Assembly (NCBI GenBank): GCA_002686295.1
Contig: NZBB01000005.1
Coordinates: 1 to 22,380 of the forward strand
Source of the DNA: Candidatus Woesearchaeota archaeon
GTDB lineage: Archaea; Nanobdellota; Nanobdellia; Woesearchaeales; GCA-2686295
Direction of reading: 5' to 3'
DNA: 22,380 nt
Shown here: positions 7,261-14,351 of the stretch, one piece after another
Numbering within the stretch: the stretch's first letter is position 1
Layout: every line of letters begins with the position of its first letter
Notes under the pieces: model-generated
What the model was told of the DNA's origin: nothing
What the model saw: the letters and a program-made list of their open reading frames with translations, nothing else
Database searches by the model: none
Translations under genes and position numbers: made by a program

Positions 7261-7596
7261 ATGGTTAAACAACTATTACCAAGTTTAAAGGAAAAAAAAC
7301 GGTACGTTGTTTATGAAATAATGAGTAAAAAAAAATTTAAAAATATGTCAAGAGAAATAGTTAAAAAAGCAAATTCATTTCTTGGATTATTTGAGTCTGC
7401 AGAGGCAGGTTTGCAAAACATTGATTTCAATGAAAAAATGCAACGAGGTGTTTTAAGAGTGGGTGTAAATAAACTTGATAAATTAAAGATGAGTTTAGCG
7501 TTGATAAATAAGCTAAATGATGAAGAAGTAACTCTGCACACAATTGGTGTGAGCGGAATACTTAAGAAAGCAAAGAATAAATATATGGCTGGTTGA
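7261..7596 (+). CDS. rnp2: RNase P protein component 2 (Pop5 homologue)
   Basis: 111 residues, the usual length. Pop5/Rnp2 pairs with Rpp30 in the catalytic-domain protein complex of archaeal RNase P, which trims the 5' leader of tRNA precursors. It shows the family start LLPSLKEKKRYVVYEI, the middle NIDFNEKMQRGVLRVG and the C-terminal GVSGILKKAKNK. It is the first gene of the exosome-proteasome superoperon, and its stop codon lies nine bases before psmA. No Shine-Dalgarno is seen before its ATG; a leader hairpin stands there instead. The partner Rpp30 gene is not in the window. Confidence 0.9.
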   Translation: MVKQLLPSLKEKKRYVVYEIMSKKKFKNMSREIVKKANSFLGLFESAEAGLQNIDFNEKMQRGVLRVGVNKLDKLKMSLALINKLNDEEVTLHTIGVSGILKKAKNKYMAG

Positions 7597-7605
7597 GGTG
7601 AAAAA

Positions 7606-8322
7606 ATGGAAGCAATGCAACATCAAATGATGGGTTATGACAGAGCAATAACAATGTTCAGTCCTGACGGAAGATTATTACAAGTAGAATATGCAAAGAA
7701 AACAGTTAAATTAGGAAATACTGCGATAGGTATGGTTTGTAAAGATGGTGTATTATTAGTTGCAGACAAAAGAGTAGTTGATAAATTAGTTGTTCTTAAT
7801 TCAATAGAGAAAATATTTCAAATAGACGATCACTTAATTGCAACTGCTTCAGGAATAATATCTGATGCAAGAGTATTGGTTGAGAGAGCTCAGTTGAAAG
7901 CACAACAGCACAAGGTAACTTATGATACATCTGTGGATGTGTTAAGCGTTGTGAAAGATATTTGTAATTTAAAACAAGTATGTACTCAATCTGGTGGCTT
8001 AAGACCTTTTGGAGTTTCTTTGTTAGTTGCAGGAGTTGAAGATGATGTACCAAAACTTTTTGAAACTGATCCAACAGGGATATATAATCAATACTTAGCA
8101 ACTGCTATAGGTGAAGGAGAAGTAGAAATGAAAAAGATTCTTCACAAGCAATATAAAGATGGTATGTCTTTAGATGATGGCTTAAAGTTATGTGTTAAAG
8201 CTTTGAAAAAAATTTTAGATAATGATTTTGGTGCTAGAAGAATAGATGCTTCATTCGTTTCAACAAAAACTAAATTAATGGAGAAAGTTCCGAGGGATAA
8301 AATAAGACAATTATTAAAATGA
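7606..8322 (+). CDS. psmA: Proteasome subunit alpha
   Basis: 238 residues. Alpha subunit of the archaeal 20S proteasome, forming the outer gated rings of the cytosolic protease barrel. It has the N-terminal gate and signature YDRAITMFSPDGRLLQVEYA-type segment (about residues 10-28) and the typical body (KRVVDK, FGVSLLVAG, GEGEVEMKK). There is no N-terminal Thr, as expected for the non-catalytic alpha type. GAGGTGA ends 5 bases before the ATG at 7606. Its stop overlaps the SBDS start (ATGA). The beta subunit and the PAN ATPase are not in this window. Its place between rnp2 and SBDS matches the conserved archaeal superoperon. Confidence 0.96.
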   Translation: MEAMQHQMMGYDRAITMFSPDGRLLQVEYAKKTVKLGNTAIGMVCKDGVLLVADKRVVDKLVVLNSIEKIFQIDDHLIATASGIISDARVLVERAQLKAQQHKVTYDTSVDVLSVVKDICNLKQVCTQSGGLRPFGVSLLVAGVEDDVPKLFETDPTGIYNQYLATAIGEGEVEMKKILHKQYKDGMSLDDGLKLCVKALKKILDNDFGARRIDASFVSTKTKLMEKVPRDKIRQLLK

Positions 8323-9035
8323 AAGGACAACAATTATTTAATCATAAAAAAATAAGCATAAACCTTGCTCGTTTGAAAACACATGGTCAAACATTCGAAG
8401 TGGTTATAGATCCTGATTTAGCTATAGACTATAAGAATGGAAAAGAAATTGATATTGAGGAAGTGTTGAAAGCTCAAGAAGTTTTTTTTGATGCAAATAA
8501 AGGATTGCATTCTTCTGAAAACGAATTGCAAAAAGTTTTTGATACAAAGAATGTGCTGGAAGTTGCCAATAGAATAATAAAAAAAGGTGAAATTCAACTT
8601 ACAGCAGAGTTCAGAGACAGCTTAAGAGAAGAGAAGAAAAAAAGAATAATAAATATTATTCATAGGAATGGAATTGATCCAAAAACTAGTTTACCTCATC
8701 CTGTTCAAAGAATTGAAAATGCTTTTGCTCAAGCAAAGGTTCATATTGATGAATTTAAAAAACCAGAGGAACAAGTCAGTGAGATAATAAAGAAGCTGAC
8801 TCCAATACTGCCTATAAGGTTTAGTAAAAAAGAAATTCAAATAAATGTTTCTTCAGAATATGCTACGAAACTATATGGTTTTGTTCAGCGAATCAGCCAA
8901 ATAAAAAAAGAAGAATGGTTGAACGATGGTTCTTGGATGGCTGTAGTTGAAATTCCTGCAGGTCTTCAAAATGAATTCTTCGATGAGATAAACAAAGAAA
9001 CACATGGGAATGTGAAAACAAAAATATTAGATTAA
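8319..9035 (+). CDS. Ribosome maturation protein SBDS/Sdo1
   Basis: 238 residues. SBDS orthologue, needed in late maturation of the large ribosomal subunit (release of aIF6 with EF-2-like GTPase in the eukaryotic model). It has the N-terminal FYSH domain (about 1-90; NLARLKTHGQTFEVVIDPD and the VLKAQEVFFDANKG segment), a central helical domain (about 95-160; NIIHRNGIDPKTSLPHP) and a C-terminal ferredoxin-like domain (about 165-235; LPIRFSKKEIQINV, WLNDGSWMAVVEIPAG). The start overlaps the psmA stop by four bases and the length is normal. It links ribosome assembly to the exosome genes that follow. Confidence 0.95.
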   Translation: MKGQQLFNHKKISINLARLKTHGQTFEVVIDPDLAIDYKNGKEIDIEEVLKAQEVFFDANKGLHSSENELQKVFDTKNVLEVANRIIKKGEIQLTAEFRDSLREEKKKRIINIIHRNGIDPKTSLPHPVQRIENAFAQAKVHIDEFKKPEEQVSEIIKKLTPILPIRFSKKEIQINVSSEYATKLYGFVQRISQIKKEEWLNDGSWMAVVEIPAGLQNEFFDEINKETHGNVKTKILD

Positions 9036-9048
9036 AGGTGAATAAAAA

Positions 9049-9738
9049 ATGGGAAAATTATTATTGAAAAACAAAGAAGTAGCTGTACCAGGAGAAGTAA
9101 TTGCAGAAGGAATGGATTATCTACCAGGATTTGGTACTTACAGAGAAAAAGAAAAAATAATTGCAAATAGGATTGGACTTTTATTTGTTGATGGAAAAGT
9201 TGTTAAGACAATTCCATTAGAAGGCAGATATCTTCCAAAAGTAAATGATGTTATAATTTGCAGAGTTTTTGATGTTTTAATGAGTGGTTGGAGACTGGAT
9301 ATAAATAGTGCTTATTCAGCAGTATTAATGTTACAGGAAGCTTCTTTTAAATACATTCAGAAAGGTGCTGATTTAACAAAGTTTTTTTCACTAGACGAAT
9401 ATGTAGTGGCTAAAATAATTAGAGTTAGCTCTCAAAATCTTGTTGATTTAACTATGAAGGGTCCTGGTTTGAGAAAACTTGATGGTGGACAAATAATAAA
9501 AGTTGGAACTTATAAAGTTCCTAGAATTATTGGAAAAAAAGGTTCAATGATATCTTTGATTAAAGATGCAACTGGCTGTAGAGTAATTGTTGGTCAGAAT
9601 GGTTATGTTTGGATTCAAGGAGATCCAGAAAAAGAATTATTGGCAATTCAAACTATAAAAAAAATTGAAGAAGAAAGTCATAAAAGTGGCTTAACAGATG
9701 AAATAAAAAAATATCTTGATAAAAAGGTGAAGAAATAA
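9049..9738 (+). CDS. rrp4: Exosome RNA-binding cap protein Rrp4
   Basis: 229 residues. Cap subunit of the archaeal exosome, guiding RNA into the Rrp41/Rrp42 ring. Three domains are visible: an N-terminal domain (about 1-60; VPGEVIAEGMDYLPGFGTY), an S1 domain (about 65-135; VNDVIICRVFDVLMSGWRLDI) and a KH domain (about 145-215) with the GxxG loop in IIGKKGSMISLIKD. An AGGTGA site lies 7 bases before the ATG. The stop TAA overlaps the rrp41 ATG by one base (TAATG). Confidence 0.95.
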   Translation: MGKLLLKNKEVAVPGEVIAEGMDYLPGFGTYREKEKIIANRIGLLFVDGKVVKTIPLEGRYLPKVNDVIICRVFDVLMSGWRLDINSAYSAVLMLQEASFKYIQKGADLTKFFSLDEYVVAKIIRVSSQNLVDLTMKGPGLRKLDGGQIIKVGTYKVPRIIGKKGSMISLIKDATGCRVIVGQNGYVWIQGDPEKELLAIQTIKKIEEESHKSGLTDEIKKYLDKKVKK

Positions 9739-10442
9739 TGACTTATAAAAAAAGATTTGATGGACGAAAATTTGATGAAACAAGAGAGATAGAAACAAAA
9801 GTAGGTGTTATCAAGAAAGCTGATGGTTCTGCTTTTTTTAGGATAGGGAAAACAATTGCTTATGCAGCTGTTTATGGTCCTAGAGAGTTATTCCCTAGGT
9901 CAAAGCAAAACCCAAAAAAAGGTGTTTTAAGATGTAATTATAACATGATGCCATTTTCAGGAAGTGGAGACAGAGTTAGACCTGGAAGAAATAGACGTGC
10001 TGGAGAGATATCTATGGTTACAGAGAAATCTTTGCTTCCAGTAGTTGATTTGTCAGGTTGTCCTAACGCGGTTGTTGATGTATTCATAGAACTGCCTCAA
10101 ACAGATGCTGGTAGTAGATGCGCAGGTATATGTGCTGCTTCAATGGCATTAGCAGATGCTGGTTTAACAATGAAAGACATGGTTGCAGCAGTTTCAGCTG
10201 GAAGAGTGGATGATAAGATAGTTATTGATTTGGATTATAAAGAAGAATCTTATGAAGGAGGTCATGTTGCAGATATACCTATCGCAATGGTTCCAAGTAC
10301 AGAAGAAATAACTTTATTACAAATGGATGGCAGAATAACTAGGGATGAATTGAAGAAAGCTATAACTATGGCTAAGAAGTCGTTGAAAGAAATAGCTGAG
10401 AAACAAAGAAAAGCATTGAAAGATAAATATAGAGGTAAATAA
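9738..10442 (+). CDS. rrp41: Exosome catalytic subunit Rrp41
   Basis: 234 residues. RNase PH-fold subunit that carries the phosphorolytic site of the archaeal exosome (3'-5' RNA degradation and tailing). Visible are FDGRKFDETREI, the RNA-binding basic patch RPGRNRR (81-87), QTDAGSRCAG, and ADIPIAM with D179, which corresponds to a catalytic Asp. The loop just before it (EESYEGGHVAD) seems two or three residues longer than the LYGEAD form I know, and the upstream acidic residue reads Glu rather than Asp; see findings. Start: AGGTGA 7 bases upstream, overlapping the rrp4 stop. It is followed two bases later by rrp42, its hexamer partner. Confidence 0.95.
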   Translation: MTYKKRFDGRKFDETREIETKVGVIKKADGSAFFRIGKTIAYAAVYGPRELFPRSKQNPKKGVLRCNYNMMPFSGSGDRVRPGRNRRAGEISMVTEKSLLPVVDLSGCPNAVVDVFIELPQTDAGSRCAGICAASMALADAGLTMKDMVAAVSAGRVDDKIVIDLDYKEESYEGGHVADIPIAMVPSTEEITLLQMDGRITRDELKKAITMAKKSLKEIAEKQRKALKDKYRGK

Positions 10443-10444
10443 AG

Positions 10445-11215
10445 ATGAACGAAAAATTCAAAGATCATATTGTTAAAGCTTTAAATAAAAATGTTCGTAT
10501 GGACGGAAGAAAAAAAGATGATTTTAGAAAAATAACGATTGAGACAGGAGTAACTTGTAATGCTGAAGGTTCTGCAAGAGTTATATGTGGAGAGACAGAA
10601 GTTATTGCAGGGATTAAAATGGCTGTTGGAACGCCATATCCTGATAAGTCTGATGAAGGTATTCTTATGACCGGAGTAGAACTTTATCCAATGTCAAACC
10701 CTGATTTTGAAGGTGGACCGCCAAGAGAAGATGCAATAGAAATTGCTAGAGTAATAGATCGTGGAGTAAGAGAATCTGGAATGATAGATACAAAGAAATT
10801 ATGCATAACTCCTGGTGAAGCTGTTTGGATGGTTAATCTTGATATAGCGCCTATAAATATGGATGGAAATCTTATAGATATTGGTACTATCGCAGCACTT
10901 GCAGCTTTAAAAGATGCAAAAATGCCTGAACTGAAAAATGGAAAGCCAGATTATAAGAATTTATCAAAGAATCCTTTGCCAGTATCAAAGAATCCTATCG
11001 AAGTAACTGTTTTAAAAATAGGAGAAAACTTATTGGTTGATCCAACTCAAAGTGAGGAGAAATTACTCGATGCAAGATTAACAGTTTCAGTGTTAGAAAA
11101 TAGTGATATTTGTGCTATGCAGAAAGGAGGAAATTCTCCTTTAACAGATAAGGATATTCTTGAAATGGTTGATTTGGCGATAAAGAAAAGCAAAGAATTA
11201 AGAAAACTATTATGA
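10445..11215 (+). CDS. rrp42: Exosome non-catalytic subunit Rrp42
   Basis: 256 residues. RNase PH-fold partner of Rrp41; three Rrp41-Rrp42 pairs make the exosome ring. It is recognised by RMDGRKKDDFRKITIETG near the N-terminus, EGSARVICGETEVIAGIK, PDFEGGPPREDAIEIARVIDR, CITPGEAVWMVNLDI and the C-terminal VDPTQSEEKLLDARLTV. GAGGT lies 8 bases before the ATG. It follows rrp41 with two bases between, and stops 13 bases before the preferred rpoK start. The usual archaeal followers of rrp42, such as ribosomal protein L37Ae, are not next to it here. Confidence 0.95.
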   Translation: MNEKFKDHIVKALNKNVRMDGRKKDDFRKITIETGVTCNAEGSARVICGETEVIAGIKMAVGTPYPDKSDEGILMTGVELYPMSNPDFEGGPPREDAIEIARVIDRGVRESGMIDTKKLCITPGEAVWMVNLDIAPINMDGNLIDIGTIAALAALKDAKMPELKNGKPDYKNLSKNPLPVSKNPIEVTVLKIGENLLVDPTQSEEKLLDARLTVSVLENSDICAMQKGGNSPLTDKDILEMVDLAIKKSKELRKLL

Positions 11216-11228
11216 AGAGGTAATGAAA

Positions 11229-11462
11229 ATGGTTGAAATTGAATTAGGAGACAAATTTACTAAGTACGAAATAGCAAGGATGATAGGTAGTAGAGCATTG
11301 CAAATATCTATGGGCGCACCTTTTTTAGTTAAGATAGGACCTAAGAAACTTGAAGAGATGAAATACAATCCTGTAAATATAGCTAAGCTTGAGTTTAAAG
11401 AAGGTATTTTGCCTATGACTGTGAAAAGAATTCTTCCCCATCAGCGAAGAAATAAGAATTAA
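11229..11462 (+). CDS. rpoK: DNA-directed RNA polymerase subunit K (Rpb6)
   Basis: 77 residues. The omega/Rpb6 counterpart that helps assemble archaeal RNA polymerase. The signature is KFTKYEIARMIGSRALQISMGAP followed by a short conserved tail (NIAKLEFKEGILPMTVKRILP). Two in-frame ATGs exist. The one at 11223 would leave a single base after GAGGT, whereas 11229 leaves seven, so I use 11229. It is the last gene of the operon and is followed by T-rich tracts. RpoK is more often found with ribosomal proteins L13/S9 and RpoN; its place behind the exosome genes is a rearrangement. Confidence 0.92.
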   Translation: MVEIELGDKFTKYEIARMIGSRALQISMGAPFLVKIGPKKLEEMKYNPVNIAKLEFKEGILPMTVKRILPHQRRNKN

Positions 11463-11489
11463 TTTTTTTGAAATTTTCTAATTTTTTAT
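11463..11489 (+). terminator. T-tract terminator after rpoK
   Basis: Three closely spaced T-runs (TTTTTTT, TTTT, TTTTTT) follow the rpoK stop. Archaeal transcription commonly ends at such tracts. No strong hairpin is seen. Confidence 0.4.
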
Positions 11490-11496
11490 AGAAAGT

Positions 11497-11504
11497 ATTA
11501 AATA
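11497..11504 (+). promoter_or_regulatory. TATA box for the TyrRS gene
   Basis: ATTAAATA about 26 bases before the ATG at 11527; a leaderless transcript is predicted. Confidence 0.5.
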
Positions 11505-11526
11505 TCTTTATTTTCTTTGTATTTGT

Positions 11527-12603
11527 ATGGATGTTGAGACAAAACTTGATTTGATAAAACAGGTTGGAGAAGAAATAATAACTCTTTCTGAATTGAAAAC
11601 ATTGCTTGAAACTAATAATAAACCAATTGCTTATGATGGTTTTGAGCCTTCTGGAAAACTACATGTTGCTCAAGGTATAATGAGAGCTGTGAATGTTAAT
11701 AAGATGTTGAAAGCAGGAGTTCATTTTAAGATGTGGGTTGCTGATTGGTTTGGTTGGATGAATAACAAGATGGATGGAGATCTTGAAAAAATCAGGCGAG
11801 TTGGATTATATCAGATTGAGACCTGGAAAGCATGTGGTATGACTACTGATAAAATAGATTTCTTATGGGCTAAAGATGTTATGAATGATGATGAATATTG
11901 GAAAAAAGTTGTTAGCGTAGCAAGAAATAACACTGTTAAAAGAATAACTAGATGTGCTCAGATAATGGGGCGAAAGGAATCAGAGTCTTTGTCAGCAGCC
12001 CAGATATTCTATCCGTGTATGCAGGCAGCAGATGTTTTTCATCTAAAAGCAGATATAACTCAGTTAGGTATGGATCAGCGAAAGGTTAATGTTTTGGCTA
12101 GAGAGATTGCTCCGAAACTTGGTTTTAATAAACCAGTAGTTGTCAGTCATCATATGTTAATGGGTCTTGGGCAGCCAACAAGTAGCACAAAAGAAGCTAA
12201 AGAAAGAGCTATAGATTTGAAGATGAGCAAGTCAAAGCCAAACTCAGCTATTTTTATGACTGATTCAAAAGATGAAATTGTCAAAAAGATAAACAAGGCT
12301 TTTTGTCTTGAAAAACAACTTTTTGAGAATCCAATATTAGAATATAATAAGTATTTAATTTTTGAGAAAAATAAATCTATAAAAATTGAGAGACCTAAGA
12401 AATTTGGTGGAGATTTAGAAATTGGTAGTTATGAGGAATTAGAAAAGATTTATTCTAAAGGAGAACTTCATCCTATGGATTTGAAAAAAACAACTGCTCA
12501 CTATATAGATTTGCTTGTTGAACCGGTAAGAAAACACTTTGAGAAGAATTCTAAAGCTAGGAAGTTGAAAGAAGAAGTTGAAAGTTTTGAAGTTAGCAGG
12601 TAA
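11527..12603 (+). CDS. tyrS: Tyrosyl-tRNA synthetase, plant/protist-like type
   Basis: 358 residues. Class I synthetase charging tRNA-Tyr. The signature region is FEPSGKLHVAQG (39-50, HIGH equivalent HVAQ), the tyrosine pocket has YPCMQAADVF (162-171), LGMDQRKVNVLARE follows, and the second signature is KMSKS (232-236) in KMSKSKPNSAIFM. The tail has FGGDLEIGSYEEL and GELHPMDLKKT, shared with archaeal enzymes. However, the Methanocaldococcus/Pyrococcus type has HLGH and KMSSSKG. The HVAQG, WVADWF, NNKM-x-GDL and MSKSxPNSAIFM features are those I remember from plant and protist TyrRS. It has its own TATA box and ends one base before the stop of the convergent secreted-protein gene. Confidence 0.93.
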   Translation: MDVETKLDLIKQVGEEIITLSELKTLLETNNKPIAYDGFEPSGKLHVAQGIMRAVNVNKMLKAGVHFKMWVADWFGWMNNKMDGDLEKIRRVGLYQIETWKACGMTTDKIDFLWAKDVMNDDEYWKKVVSVARNNTVKRITRCAQIMGRKESESLSAAQIFYPCMQAADVFHLKADITQLGMDQRKVNVLAREIAPKLGFNKPVVVSHHMLMGLGQPTSSTKEAKERAIDLKMSKSKPNSAIFMTDSKDEIVKKINKAFCLEKQLFENPILEYNKYLIFEKNKSIKIERPKKFGGDLEIGSYEELEKIYSKGELHPMDLKKTTAHYIDLLVEPVRKHFEKNSKARKLKEEVESFEVSR

Positions 12604-12604
12604 T

Positions 12605-12982
12605 TTATTCTTTTAGAAAGTCTTTCATAAACTTTGAGTTGCCTATGTTCATTCCACTTTTGTCAAGGACTTTCACAGCAGTTCTTATTAAACGAAGATT
12701 TTGTTCGTAAAGACTTTTATCTTCTAGTTTGCTTTTCTTTTCAACACATTCATCAAAAGTCATATTTTTTTGTTGTCCGCAATAATTTATTACTTCTTTT
12801 TTCATTGATATCTTTAATAAATCGTGGTATAGGCTTGCTATGTCAAATCTTGTTTCATTAGATCCTATTAAGAAGCCAACATTATTGGATAAATAGCTTT
12901 CTAAGAGGTAGAACTCGTTTCCTGTTGCACTTATAAATGAAGAAATAACTATGAAAGAAATTGTTAATAGTAAAAGTTTCAT
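12605..12982 (-). CDS. Small secreted protein of unknown function, 125 aa
   Basis: I do not recognise the family. Residues 1-20 (MKLLLLTISFIVISSFISAT) form a clear Sec-type signal peptide with a likely cleavage after the SATG region. There is no lipobox cysteine. The mature part of about 100 residues looks all-helical and basic toward its end, with two cysteines (in INYC and DEC) that could form a disulfide outside the cell. A TATA-like element (13004-13013) at leaderless spacing supports the start. It lies downstream of the putative regulator on the same strand and is convergent with tyrS. Confidence 0.7.
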   Translation of the reverse strand: MKLLLLTISFIVISSFISATGNEFYLLESYLSNNVGFLIGSNETRFDIASLYHDLLKISMKKEVINYCGQQKNMTFDECVEKKSKLEDKSLYEQNLRLIRTAVKVLDKSGMNIGNSKFMKDFLKE

Positions 12983-13003
12983 TTATTTTTATTTATAGAA
13001 ACT

Positions 13004-13013
13004 ATTATAAAAA
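13004..13013 (-). promoter_or_regulatory. TATA box for the secreted-protein gene
   Basis: TTTTTATAAT on the minus strand, centred about 26 bases before the ATG. Confidence 0.5.
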
Positions 13014-13039
13014 TCTTTTTGAATGAATGTTTTTAGAAA

Positions 13040-13501
13040 TTATTTTTTATTAAATTTTTTATCTGTTTCTTTCAGATATTCTTTTACTCTTGTTATTATT
13101 GAGTTAAGATAATATTTTTCTATGTTTTCAACAAATAAGTCTATTAGTTTGGAGTTTTCTTTTACCAGATAATTATTTGCTTTCTTTTCAAGTATGAATA
13201 AATCTCTTAATCTTAGCAGTTGTCTTCTGATGTTGGAAGGTGCAATTCCTAATAATGGCTGTTTGTTGTTTTGTCTGTTCTTAATTGTTAAGTTTTCGAC
13301 TTCTTTGCTTGTCAATTCTTTTTTTGATTCAAGCATAACTTGTAATACATCTACTATTACGTCTCTTGAATCGCCTGGTTGTAATAAACCAAGTGACAGG
13401 CATAGTTTTCTAACCAGTTCTCTTTTATCTTTTCCTTTTGGACTCTCATACTTTCTAAGTGTTATCTCTGCTAATGGGCTTTCAATAGAAACTTTTGCCA
13501 T
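13040..13501 (-). CDS. Putative winged-helix-like DNA-binding protein, 153 aa
   Basis: I cannot name a characterised family. The protein starts MAKVSIESPLAEITLRKYE, then has a conserved-looking helical segment (RELVRKLCLSLGLLQPGDSRDVIVDVLQVML, about residues 27-57). The following region, ELTSKEVENL with a second helix IAPSNIRRQLLRLRDLFIL and a strand-like NNYLVKE, has the order expected of a winged helix-turn-helix (about 60-115). The C-terminal 40 residues are helical. No membrane segment or metal site is seen. It follows the ABC transporter operon on the same strand with its own promoter region, which carries three tandem 16-bp repeats that could be its binding sites. A transcriptional regulator of itself or of neighbours is the best reading, by inference. 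Confidence 0.65.
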   Translation of the reverse strand: MAKVSIESPLAEITLRKYESPKGKDKRELVRKLCLSLGLLQPGDSRDVIVDVLQVMLESKKELTSKEVENLTIKNRQNNKQPLLGIAPSNIRRQLLRLRDLFILEKKANNYLVKENSKLIDLFVENIEKYYLNSIITRVKEYLKETDKKFNKK

Positions 13502-13507
13502 TTTTTT

Positions 13508-13555
13508 GTTATTGTATTAATTTGTTATAGTATTAATTTATTATTGTATTAAGAA
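13508..13555. repeat. Three tandem 16-bp repeats (putative operator)
   Basis: Exact 16-base period. Unit 1 is GTTATTGTATTAATTT (13508-13523), unit 2 is GTTATAGTATTAATTT (13524-13539), unit 3 is ATTATTGTATTAAGAA (13540-13555). Units 1 and 2 differ at one base. The array fills the space between the regulator start codon and a TATA box, covering the predicted transcription start, as archaeal repressor sites do. Confidence 0.65.
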
Positions 13556-13563
13556 AGGATTAC

Positions 13564-13571
13564 TATTTATA
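13564..13571 (-). promoter_or_regulatory. TATA box for the regulator gene
   Basis: TATAAATA on the minus strand. It would start transcription near 13541, within the repeat array, giving a leader of about 40 bases. A weaker alternative, ACTATAAC, lies inside repeat 2 at leaderless distance. Confidence 0.5.
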
Positions 13572-13592
13572 ATTTATGATTTTAAGTTTTAG

Positions 13593-14351
13593 TTATTGCT
13601 TGACTTTCCATCCTTTCTTCATCAAATAAACTATTAGAAAAAATGAACAAATAGATAGTATTAAGCTAACTATTAATCCAATTAATATTGATCCGTCATG
13701 TATTCCTAACATTCCATATCTGAATCCATCTACAAGGTAGAATATTGGGTTAAATAATGTTAATTTTTGAAAAGTTTCAGGTAATACTTTTATACTATAG
13801 AATACCCCTCCAAGCATTGTCAAAGGTGTTAATATGAATGTGTTGAAAACTCCTAGATGATCAAACGTTTTTGACCAAAGAGCTGTTAATATCCCAAGAG
13901 ATCCGAATAAGATTGCAGCCATTAAAAAGTATATTATAACAAAAAATATGTTATGAATTGTTATGTTTATGAAAAATGCCAAAACTATTATTATGCCTAT
14001 CCCTGTTAATAAACCACGTGCTATAGATCCAAGAACGTATGCCAAGCTTAATTCAAAGTAAGATAATGGCATTGTTAACACATGTTCAAGGTGTTTTGTG
14101 AATTTAGAGATAAACACCGAATATGCACTGTTTCCAAAAGAATTGTTTATTATTGCCATCATAACAAGTCCTGGCAAGATGAACTCTAAGTAGTTTACTC
14201 CTTGAATCGTTGTGTTTTTTCCAATTATAAAAGAAAAAATAACTATGTATATTAGAGAAGAAACTATTGGTGGAAATATGCTTTGATTTATTACTTTCAT
14301 GAATCGATGAATTTCTCTTCTTGTAAAATAATATAATCCAATAAAATTCAT
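13593..14351 (-). CDS. ABC-2 type transporter permease
   Basis: 252 residues with about six membrane segments. ABC-2 permease (DrrB/NodJ-like architecture), the membrane half of an exporter for drugs, lipids or glycans. It has the N-terminal cytoplasmic RREIHRFMK segment, LEFILPGLVMMAIINNSFGNS-type early loop, the amphipathic MPLSYFELSLAYVLGS region, and the C-terminal ABC-2 signature area (FILTPLTMLGGVFYSIKVLP followed by NPIFYLVDGFRYG). The ATG overlaps the ATPase stop codon (ATGA), so the two are translationally coupled and almost certainly form one transporter. The substrate cannot be told from sequence. Confidence 0.92.
   Translation of the reverse strand: MNFIGLYYFTRREIHRFMKVINQSIFPPIVSSLIYIVIFSFIIGKNTTIQGVNYLEFILPGLVMMAIINNSFGNSAYSVFISKFTKHLEHVLTMPLSYFELSLAYVLGSIARGLLTGIGIIIVLAFFINITIHNIFFVIIYFLMAAILFGSLGILTALWSKTFDHLGVFNTFILTPLTMLGGVFYSIKVLPETFQKLTLFNPIFYLVDGFRYGMLGIHDGSILIGLIVSLILSICSFFLIVYLMKKGWKVKQ

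Noticed and set aside
7796..8101. A 101-codon minus-strand frame
   Set aside because: Antisense to psmA and composed of repetitive Leu/Gln-rich sequence expected from reversed codons.
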